A program made the translations under genes and the position numbers. From NCBI GenBank assembly GCA_015680685.1, contig MNCI01008629.1, positions 2,176 through 25,314 of the forward strand: a DNA stretch of 23,139 nt. The letters run 5' to 3'. The notes beneath the pieces were generated by a model, which had not been told where the DNA came from, ran no database searches, and saw nothing but the letters and a program-made list of their open reading frames with translations. This stretch comes from Gnetum montanum (lineage: Eukaryota; Streptophyta; Gnetopsida; Gnetales; Gnetaceae). This document shows, one piece after another, positions 10,628 through 19,187 of this stretch. How positions within the stretch are numbered: position 1 is the stretch's first letter; each line of letters begins with the position of its first letter.

Positions 10628-12123
10628 CTAACTGCGGAAGATATAATGCCTACATTTCTTTAGTGCAAAAACCAATGCCAAATAGTTATGCTCCACTTCA
10701 TTGTACCTTGTCTCGTATGAAAATAGAGCGTGACTGAGGTAGTAGATATGGGCTTCTGACCCATCGTTCCTTTTTTGGCAAAGTTGCGCAGCTATAGACA
10801 CGTCTGAGTTTGCTAAATAGATGTAAAAAGGCTGATCCCTTTGTGGTTGGAAAATCATTGGTAAATGTTGTAGCTTCTTTTTTAAATTATCAAATGCACG
10901 TTGGCAGTCATCAGTCCATTCAAAATTAACACCCTTCTTTAGGAGATGTTGCATGGGGTGTAATTTATCTCTTAACTTTGAAATGAACCACTTGATAAAC
11001 TGAAGCCTTCCTTGTAGCCCACGTAGTTCCTTGAGGTTTGTAGGTGGCGTTAAATCAACGATGGCCTTGACCTTGTTGGGGTCAACTCGGATGCCAGTCT
11101 CTGATACCAAAAACCCCAACATGCATCCAGTTTTGACTCTAAATACGCATTTCTTTGGGTTGAGAAGTAAGTCATATTCGAGACATCGTTTAAGTACTAA
11201 CTCTAGATCTTTTGAATGATCTTCTAAGTTTATAGATTTGATAGCTATGTCATCCACGTAGTTGTTCAATCTCCCTAAGAGGTAGTCGCTAAAGATGTAT
11301 GTCATGGCTCGTTGATATGTTGCTCCAGCATTTTCTAGTCCAAAAGGCATCATGGTGTAATAGAAGGTTCCCCAGGGTGTCATGAATGTCGTAGTTAATT
11401 GATGTTCTGGATTAATATGAATTCGATTATAGCCTGAAAAGCCATCAATAAAGGATAGGAGCGCGTGACCAGCTATTGTGTCGATCAGTTAGTTGATACT
11501 AGGTAACAGGAAATTGTTCTTAATCATAGCTTTGTTCAGATCCCGGAAGTCTATGTAGATGCGTATACCTCCCATTTTCTTAGAGACAACCATGATGTTG
11601 GACACCCAGTTTGAGTAATCGACTGCACGAATGAAACTAGCCTGATACAACTTGGTGATTTCATTACGCACTGCTAGCGCAATTTCTGGATTAATCTTTC
11701 ATGCCTTCTATCTAATTTTTTTGATGCATGGATCTAAGATTATGTTGTTAATCTCAGGTTTAAACTCGACATATCTTCGTATGACCACATGAATACAGTA
11801 GCATTGTTTTGGAGAACTCATGTTATGTCGCTTTGCAGCTGTTGGTCTAGGAGAGAACTAACCCTAAGAGTTTTATTTTCACCTTTGTGCGTAACCACAG
11901 GGACCTCGCTGAGAGGGTCCTCGGTTACATCACCAACCTCCAGGTCGAGTGTTCGGGCCAGATGTTCTAGCTAGTCTAAGGATGTTTCCAATGTTTCTAT
12001 GGTTGTGTCATAAAGGGAAAGGTTTGTTCCTACTAGCGTGTGATTGAACTGTCTAATTATCTTCCCATGCGGCCCTGTTAAGGCTAAGGGTGCAAATAAA
12101 GCTGCATCCATTTGCGAATGGCC
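10628..12123 (-). pseudogene. Reverse transcriptase and first RNase H
   Basis: The sense start at 12123 follows a good splice acceptor (TGATTTTTCAG). A leader of about 110 residues (GHSQMDAALFAPLALTG onward) leads to VFMWSYEDM, the conserved stretch upstream of plant Ty3/gypsy RT. A one-base frameshift lies near 11770. RT motifs follow in order: IALAVRNEITKL, YSNWVSNIMVVSKK, IYIDFRDLNKA, a stop at 11489, SFIDGFSGYNRI (first catalytic Asp), MPFGLENAGATYQRAM, NNYVDDIAIKS (active-site YVDD intact), and LLNPKKCVF. Then FEWTDDCQRAF and the first RNase H with SHALFSYETRYNEVEHNYLALVFALKKCRHY. RT would copy element RNA into DNA in the virus-like particle. The frameshift and stops make this copy non-functional, although the catalytic motif is still readable. 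Confidence 0.92.
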
Positions 12124-12231
12124 CTGAAAAATCACCAAAAATGGAAGTTGTTACATTGTATTTCTACCAATCTATTGAATGATAAATGTTTGTTTTTTTC
12201 TGTGTCAGAATTGTGTGTCAGAAGAGTTTCC

Positions 12232-12259
12232 AGTTTAAGGTCTTAGTGGACCATTACAA
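12232..12259. repeat. Single copy of the minisatellite monomer at the edge of the insert
   Basis: CCAG followed by TTTAAGGTCTTAGTGGACC matches the design of units in the 8231-8650 array (compare TTTTAAGTCTCAGTAGACC at 8261). It also resembles the TTTAAGGCCATTTTGGGCC units at 17347-17514. It stands alone here. Confidence 0.5.
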
Positions 12260-12704
12260 ATACGCATAGTCTATGAAAAGAAAGGGCAAGTTAGGCTTCC
12301 TAGATGCTAGCATATGAAGTAGGATGCAAGATGTAACATGGCGTGTCTAGCATGTCGAAATAATTGGATTTGAAATTTTGCACAGACAGTGGTTAATGTG
12401 ACCAGATTACGAGGTGATAAGCTATGTATTAGTTTAGGGTCGTTTCGGACCATAACTCGTGTGATATCTGTGAAATTAATGCCCTGATCTTCGCGTTCCA
12501 TGTCATATGGACAACAGCATTTCGGGAAAGTTCTGCATCAATCGAGCAAAAAGAATCAGTTAGTTTCAAGCGTTTTGTTTATAAACCAGTGGTTCATACT
12601 CAAAACAGGTTATCGATATCACAAATTTGGATCTAGCTATAGCAAGAAAAGAGCATAAGCAAAGTGTGAGTAGATGACTACGCATATTTTTTTCGATTGC
12701 AACT
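12260..12704. other. Upstream region of the opposite-strand gene
   Basis: Between the repeat monomer and the ATG at 12705 there is about 445 bp with no convincing coding frame. A 64-codon open frame lies on the minus strand at 12307-12501, but it has no motif. The segment would contain the promoter and 5' leader of the plus-strand gene. I see no clear TATA box. Confidence 0.3.
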
Positions 12705-13752
12705 ATGGAACCAAAGGTCAAAGGAAAGAACGTCAAGTTGGCTAGGATTGATGAAGTGCAAGAGAGTATGCAGCAGGCTTCACAAGCCAGAGTAGAGGCT
12801 CAAGAAGTTACTCCACTTAATCGGTAAATCGCCGTCTACCCTTTTGTACTATTGTCACATTTGTTACAGCATCATAGTTGTTTTTATTTTGAATACGCAT
12901 GTTGCGTTGGGCATTAATGTTTATTTACGTGAACTGGGATGTTGCGGTTTGACAAACTTTGTATTGTTATGAAAGTTTAGGGAGTATGAAGTAATGCTAT
13001 GTAGATGTATATCTGGAAAAAATCTAAGTATTGTATTCATGCATGGCATAATTAGAGTCTTGTTTTCTTTTCTTTTTTATCATTTGTAATAGTTTTCTGG
13101 TACACTGGGGTAATACGTAGTGTTGCTTTCATTGTCATTGTCATGGACAGACCTTGAGCTGTTGCAAGGGTTTAGGCGATTTTGGTCATGCATCTCCAAT
13201 GTACTCTATAATTTTCTAAGAATCGTGCGAACCCTAGTGTAGCATGATGAATGTTTCTATCTAAATAGTTTGCCTAATAGTAATATGTTTTTTATCATAC
13301 AACATTATGCTAAAGCCTATCCTAATCGTTTTGGACATTGTGGGCATACTATGCTACATTCATGCACCTGCTGCCAATGTTCCTCCTCCTCATGCTCGTA
13401 TAAAGAAGGAGGCGGTATGGTTCTGAAGGGGCTCATGGGATTTTTTGCAATTTTTTCTTCATAATTACAGTGTAATCATTTGGTTGCATCTACCAGGTGA
13501 TGAAGCTGCTACTATTTTAGAGATGCTATTGGTTGGTTTGACACAGAGCATCTTAGCATTTTTGTCAGAAGGTGTGATCGAAACAGTGTGGATGCAAGAC
13601 CATGAACAGAGTGCCAAGGGTTTGAGGCATTTGAGCTAGATCTAGAAGATGCCCAAGTTTAACTACTACCATGCCTATAACAGTTTGTTCATGGCTCGTC
13701 ATCTCACAACCTACTTTTAGGATCCACCTGGTACCATGCATTATGCAGGTGG

Positions 13753-13857
13753 GTAAGTTTTATTTCTCTTAGCAGTATTGTAATGTGCTAACTACTATTT
13801 AAATGTGTGTTGAGCATAAAGGAAATGTCTATGGTGTATATTTTTCATCAATGAAAG
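13753..13857 (+). other. Intron in the opposite-strand gene (phase 2)
   Basis: The strong donor GG|GTAAGT is followed by 105 bp of AT-rich sequence and an acceptor ATGAAAG. The exon before ends with two bases of a Gly codon and the next exon supplies the third. The joined reading stays open (YAGG into VLGNNDTLSL). Confidence 0.65.
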
Positions 13858-15247
13858 TGGTGTTTTGGGTAATAATGATACATTGTCGTTGACTGAAAGG
13901 GCTATATGGGAGTTTACCTCTATCAGCAACGTAGGGGCTACCATCATGGAACAAATGGTGTTCGAGATCCCCGAATACCCTACCCGTTATGCTGACTTCT
14001 TTTCTAGATGTAAGAAACTCAGATGGCTGGATAGGGAGTGGACCTTGGACCCTCCCCTTATAGTTGCAGATGTGTGAAGGAAAATTCCTCCATTTCCTTT
14101 ACCTTTTGGGCCTAGTAAGCTTTATCATGATGATGAATTATGTCAATGTTATCAGTTGGTGTTGGCTCACCTATTGTTTTGTGTTAGCAATAAGGGAATC
14201 ACGGGAGATTGTGATTATGGCCTCCGGTCACGAGTCCAATAGTCTCCTCTTTCGTTATGGTGATATAAAGGAGGCCCAACGTTGGCTCACCCATAGAGCA
14301 GCCCCAATTGTAGTAACCAATAACATTCGGGAGGCTGGACTGATGGACCTTTTCTTGGCCATAACCCCTGATGCTACTATAGGCGAAATGTTGACCCTAG
14401 TCAACTCCTTCAACAAAGAAGCTGAGCATCTCTACATACGTGTGCATAATGTGTGCATAAATTTTGACATTGATGCTCAACTATTTGTTGATCTCTTTCG
14501 CATTTCCTCTTATGGTTTTCCTATAGATGAAAAATTGAAGAGGAGTGCCAAGTACCAGCAAGAGATAGAGGAGTGGCTAGGGGTTAAGAGGGAAGTTAAG
14601 GGGATCCTTACTAAAAGGATTGAGTTGGAAGTAGTCCATACTATTTACCCACTCTTCCCAGCCAAGGCCTTCCCCAAGCCACTCTCACAAGGGAGATTTC
14701 TCACCATCGAGCAGGCCCAGATTATGTGACAGGTCCTAGAGGAGGGGAAACGATTCAATTAGGTGAGCTATCTTGCCAAAGGCTTGCATGTTGAGATGGT
14801 CAGGCTTCGCAAGAAGCTTGAGTCCTGTTTCAACGTGCATTTCACCTTCTTCATAGCTTGATTCTGGCTTTTTTCTAAATTTCTGGTGGTCTAGAGAAAT
14901 GAGGCTTGGGTGCAACAAGACCGTAGTCAGATTTCCAAACCATGGATCTCCCATATCTTCAGCACTATCGGGTCGCGGGACCCTCTTGAAGGGATTGGAG
15001 AATCACTGTCGGTAACAACTAAAAGTATGGTGGCACCTAGAACGTGGGTCCAAGATAGAGTGGGTGGGCCACCCCCCTCTTACATTGGTTATGTATTAAG
15101 GGGGAAGCATCTGGCCGTCGAGATAGTGGATTCATCAGTGCCACGGAAAAGGCCTCGTTTGACCAAGGAATCTGCCAAACCAGCAGGTGGCATGGGGAAG
15201 AAAATGCAAATTAGGTTTTAGAGGAGTAATCCTCCAAGCAGTAACTG

Positions 15248-15352
15248 GTGAAATGTACCAATGATCATGTTTTATGTAGAGACACCATTGCATAACGTAA
15301 TATTTGTTGAAAAAAGTGAGATCTTACATTAACTAACCATGTTGCATGACAG
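15248..15352 (+). other. Intron in the opposite-strand gene (phase 2)
   Basis: Donor TG|GTGAAA and acceptor GCATGACAG are 105 bp apart. TG plus T completes a Cys codon, and the frame continues as EGEGCGMVDPYGLMA. Without splicing the frame is closed. Confidence 0.55.
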
Positions 15353-15525
15353 TGAAGGAGAGGGTTGTGGAATGGTTGACCCCTATGGTCTTATGGCGTA
15401 GAGAAGGGGCTCAATTTCTAAAGAGGAGGCCCCAATCAATAAGGCGAGGAGTGAACAAGCTCCTATGCGGGAAGAGGATGTAGTTGTTAAGGATGCTGAA
15501 GTTCTTTCAACTAGGACTAGAAAAG

Positions 15526-15653
15526 GCAAGTGGTTTGTTACTTGATAAAGTTAATTGTTATAGCATAGTAGAATTTAGAAAAATTCTAGAGATTATGTTG
15601 GTCATCGTAATATCTCAGTCATGTCCTTATATGGAATGTATTCTGCGTAACAG
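15526..15653 (+). other. Intron with a GC donor in the opposite-strand gene (phase 1)
   Basis: AAAAG|GCAAGT is a canonical-looking donor except for GC in place of GT. The acceptor is TGCGTAACAG. Joining gives G plus GT (Gly) and an open frame DWNIHLATMATQSWGEF. It is either a natural GC-AG intron or a decayed GT donor. Confidence 0.5.
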
Positions 15654-16684
15654 GTGACTGGAACATACACTTGGCAACAATGGCGACTCAATCCTGGGGC
15701 GAATTTCCTGATAAATTCACCTTCATGGAATGTGTCGTCTAAGACATGATCAGTCGCTTAGAGTGAATTGATCCTAAAGCTGATATGTTACAGTCATTAC
15801 ATAGAAATTATTTTATTATGGCATTATGCTACTTAATTATGCCAAACTTTCATTTTATGCTATTAGGAGCTCACCTCAGATGGGATCCATTAGAGCCTAT
15901 CGATTTAGACACCACCGAACCCTGATCAGAAGCAACCTTCGTGCCACACAAAATTTATGATGAAATGTGTAAATGTGTTGTACGCTCAACTCACTCCTTA
16001 TGGGAATGTCAAAGTGTAAACGAGGATCTTTGGAAGAGGTTGCAAACGTCGGAGAAGGAGAGGGTGGCCCTATGTGATGAGGTTGGGGATTTAAGATTGC
16101 AGAATGAATTCCTATAAGCCCAGGGAATGGGAAGCAAGGACTAGAGGACAGCTATTGTTGACTAAGCCTGTTATTGGAGTGTCATCAGAAACAGTGTCCA
16201 AACTAACCATGAACTAGTCGAGCAGCGTATGCAAATGGACCTCCTAGCTCAGAAGAACCAGGACTGGAAGGACTTTAACACGAGTATCCAAGAGTGGGGG
16301 CAAACATAAAAAGATCATAAATAGGTCTACAAACAAGAAAGCGCTATCTTCTATCAACATTATAGGGTCTCTGTCATTGAGGCTCAGTCCCTTCGGCTAT
16401 TCCTCGACGTTATTGGCGCTTCCAAAGCATTTGAAAAGTTCCAAGAACAAGTGACGGTGAGTGCCTCTCCGGAAAGGAAAGTGACTCTACCCAGAGGTGA
16501 GACTACCATCCCTTCTTTCTTCCCCGAACCACCTCGATGGACTCCCATGGAAAAGGGGAAGGTAAAGGCTGGAACTAATCTAGGGGATGGGGTTTGATCT
16601 AAGCTCAACGAGGACAAAATCATGCAACGTCTATGGATTGGCTTAGAACAAGTCCCCTTTGCTGCTGATGTCGGACCATCATAG

Positions 16685-16763
16685 GTTAGTTGCAATATTA
16701 TTGCATTTTCATTATACTTAGTTTTGATGACGATGTTAATATATGTATCATGTCTGATTGTAG
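16685..16763 (+). other. Intron in the opposite-strand gene (phase 0)
   Basis: Donor TAG|GTTAGT and acceptor TGATTGTAG flank 79 bp of AT-rich sequence. Both flanking exons are in phase 0, and the frame continues into the acidic tail (ERPKENP). Confidence 0.6.
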
Positions 16764-17319
16764 GAGCGACCTAAGGAGAATCCTCAGTAGGGTGAAGCTA
16801 ATGAGGGTCCTCATGAAGAGGGTTTATAGGAAATAGAGCATAATGAAGCTAGTTGATGCCATGGTGAACAAACCCCCACTAAATAGCCTGACGAAGAAGG
16901 CTATCCTCATGAAGGGGTCCCTCATGCAAAGGGTGGCCCCTATGAGGATGATCTCCTTGAAGTAGAAGTTGAACTGTGGGATACAAGAGATAGTGGTAAC
17001 AAGGGAGACGGGTAGCATGGCTGAATTAGCCTTGGATTTTATTGTGATGTAACGAAACAAGAGATAATATTTATATTTTAACGTATTTGACACAAATTTT
17101 GATGTTTTGATGATTTTCTTTCTTGTTTTCTTTTTATGTGAAGCAGAGGTGGGATCATAGGTATTGATATTATGGAAAATCATAATTAGTTTTAAGAGTG
17201 GCGTTAATGCAGTTACTAGTTTGAAGCTATTGCGGACTGCTAAATTGTTCAAATGTAAAGCATAAATGAAATTGTTAGTTTATAGCCTTTTGGACTTTTG
17301 AGTAGTGTAGGGGTGAGGG

Positions 17320-17660
17320 TTTAAAGCTATTGCAAGCCTTAGATAGTTTAAGGCCATTTTGGGCCTAGGATAGTTTAAGGCCATTTTGGGCCCTAGATAG
17401 TTGAGTGAAGGAATCAAATAAACATTGAGTGAAGGAATCAAATAAACATTAAGTCATCGATTTTAAGCTATGACAAGCTGTGATTAGTTTAAGGCCATTT
17501 TGGGCTGTGAATAGTTTAAGGTACAAAGTGTAAATTAGATTCAGGTATAAAGCATAAATTAGATTCAGGTATAAAGCATAAATTAGATTTAGGTATAAAG
17601 CGTAAATGAAAATGCTAGTTTAAGGCCATTTCGGGCTGTTGAATGACAAGAGTAGGGAAG
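17320..17660. repeat. Mixed minisatellite region in the insert
   Basis: Units of about 27 bp, TTTAAGGCCATTTTGGGC plus a TAG-ending tail, start at 17347, 17374 and 17488. Diverged copies occur at 17320, 17515 and about 17620. Interleaved are two exact copies of a 24-bp unit (17403-17426 and 17427-17450) and three near-identical copies of another 24-bp unit (17531-17554, 17555-17578, 17579-17602). Earlier echoes occur at 17220-17300. The region lies just after the end of the opposite-strand gene and upstream of the candidate sense donor. Confidence 0.85.
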
Positions 17661-17811
17661 ATAACTGGTGGAAACATAAGTATAAACATGAAGGTAAACA
17701 TAGGCATAATGAGACTAGCTAGTGGAAAGCGTAAATACATGCATAAATTATAACTGGTAAATGTGAATAGAATAGATGATGAAATTGTAATAGTCAAACA
17801 GCATCATTTAC

Positions 17812-19187
17812 TGGCTAAATTTGCAATTGTTTCTTAATTGCTTTGATCTTTAATGGTGCATAAGGACGGGGAGAGTTATGTCCCTTTTCCTTTGCATCAC
17901 CATCTTCTCTTTAGAATGGTAGCTCAGTCCAAGTTAGACTATCATCAGTCACTATTTCAGCTTGCTCAAGTATTTGGACAGGGGATTGATTCTCAAGCAT
18001 TTCGATTTTCGACCCTTGTTTTGTGTCTATGTTATTAACAACCTGAGGGATTATTTCATCACTTCAGATAACCACTTCTCCTACTGCATAAGGCAAATGG
18101 ATTTCCTGATAGATGGGTGATGAAACTTCCCTCAGTTCGGCTAACCAAGACCTCCCAAGGATCAAATTGAATCCAGGGATCTCTTTGACAACGATGAATG
18201 TAGCGTTTGTGGGGAACTGGTCCCCTGCCACAAAGTTGATATGGACCATCCCTTTGACCTGCACTCATGCTCCGTTGAACAACTTTAGGCATGACATCGT
18301 TGTAGGACTAATCTAATTATTTAGGCCTAATTTATCCACTATGGGATAAGGGATGACATTAGTGGCCGCCCCATCATCTACATGTACCCTCCATATTCGG
18401 CGGTGGCCAACCCGGATGGTGATGAACATAGGCGCTATTGTCACTTTACCTTCAGGATTGTTCTTAATGGATTCATTGTGAAAGGTCAATAGGGTAGGAT
18501 CATTTTTTTTAGCAGTGGGGAGAAGCATGATAGAATGGATTTCTTCTTCGTCCACCGACAGGCTTTCTTCCATAGGTATGGACGTTAGCATGCGAACCAT
18601 AGCCTCACGATGTGTCTACGACGTCATGAGAAAGTCATAAAGGCTTAATGTTGTATTTTTCTATTTTAGAGCCTGTTTGACTTATGCCAGGGCATTGAAG
18701 AGATCCCACCCATGATCAAGTTGCTTATCGTCCTTTTCCTCCTCCATTCTCCCTAAGAGGTGAATTTCATGGGGAGGAGTGACATTTGGTCGAGGGTTGT
18801 GTTTCCTTTGACCAAGAGGGGATAGTTGCATTCGTGTGACCTTGTCATTTTTAGTAAGTGGGGCCAAGGGTACAGAAGCAAGGGGTTGAGGTTTGGAAAG
18901 CCCTAGAGTAAGAGGGTCCTTGGCCATATCAATAGTATGAGAGGTTGATTTAGAAGATTGCCCCTGCACAGGAGGGATAGTTGATGATTTTAGTACCTTG
19001 ATGACTAAGGGTGCCCTAGATGTGGGTGTAGGTTGGGCTATGGCTTTAATGACAGGGGGTGTCGGGAAGCATTTTGAGATGGATTTCGAAGGATGAAAGT
19101 CTGCCTTGGAGTGCCACTCATCGGCATTGACAGACTTGTTATTTGAGGAGAGTGAGGATGCGCTCGCAACACGAAAGGCTATTTTAG
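17812..19187 (-). pseudogene. Protease (retropepsin-like) and preceding linker
   Basis: The minus frame with codon starts divisible by three runs from about 19190 to 17812. It is one base out of the gag frame, so there is a frameshift near 19187. The linker is rich in P, S and K (around 19100-18700), followed by a stop at 18682. Then come THREAMVRML and a segment matching the Ogre/Tat protease leader. The retropepsin core is RVHVDDGAATNVIPYPIVDKLG, where DDGA stands for the catalytic D-S/T/N-G motif. After a stop at 18313 come TFIVVKEIPGFNLILGRSWL and VSSPIYQEIHLPYAVGEVVI, the characteristic second half. Coding continues with an acidic stretch to near 17815 (KAIKKQLQI), then the candidate splice donor. 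Retropepsin cleaves the Gag-Pol polyprotein. The in-frame stops disable this copy. Confidence 0.82.

Larger units (their letters stand above)
12705..17015 (+). pseudogene. Decayed six-exon gene antisense to the retrotransposon
   Basis: The family is not recognised. Proposed exons: 12705-12823 (MEPKVKGKNVKLARI...), about 13316-13752, 13858-15247, 15353-15525, 15654-16684 and 16764-17015, about 1,100 codons. Four introns keep phase: 13753-13857 (GTAAGT), 15248-15352 (GTGAAA), 15526-15653 (GCAAGT, a GC donor) and 16685-16763 (GTTAGT...TGTAG). The first intron's acceptor is unresolved. Exon 3 has a frameshift near 14200 and otherwise a long open frame (RYGDIKEAQRWLTHRAAPIV, DAQLFVDLFRISSYGFPID). 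It is followed by a basic patch (VPRKRPRLTKES) that could be a nuclear signal. Exon 5 is coiled-coil-like (MQMDLLAQKNQDWKDF) and exon 6 encodes an acidic, Pro/Gly-rich tail ending at 17015. Stops are mainly TAG, TGA or TAA where CAG, CGA or CAA would fit. It could be an antisense accessory gene of the element, as some Tat elements carry, or a captured plant gene. Confidence 0.62.
12124..17811 (-). other. Candidate giant intron or insert between protease and RT
   Basis: Protease coding on the minus strand fades just after 17815 and RT-leader coding begins at 12123. The minus strand offers a donor CCA|GTAAAT (cut between 17812 and 17811) and an acceptor TTTTTCAG|GGC (cut between 12124 and 12123). 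Both flanks are in the same frame (codon starts divisible by three), so splicing would join them in phase. Ogre elements are known to carry an intron exactly here, but normally a short one; about 5.7 kb is exceptional. The block contains an opposite-strand spliced gene and minisatellites. The donor is only moderate, and a secondary insertion of other DNA remains possible. Confidence 0.5.

Noticed and set aside
13415-13496. A further intron in the second exon of the opposite-strand gene (GTATGG to CTACCAG)
   Set aside because: The donor and either acceptor do not match in phase, whereas the unspliced frame stays open apart from one TGA.
12705-17015. Secondary DNA transposon carrying the antisense gene
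   Set aside because: No terminal inverted repeats or target duplication could be found by eye around 12124-12260 and 17800-17850, and no transposase motif was recognised.
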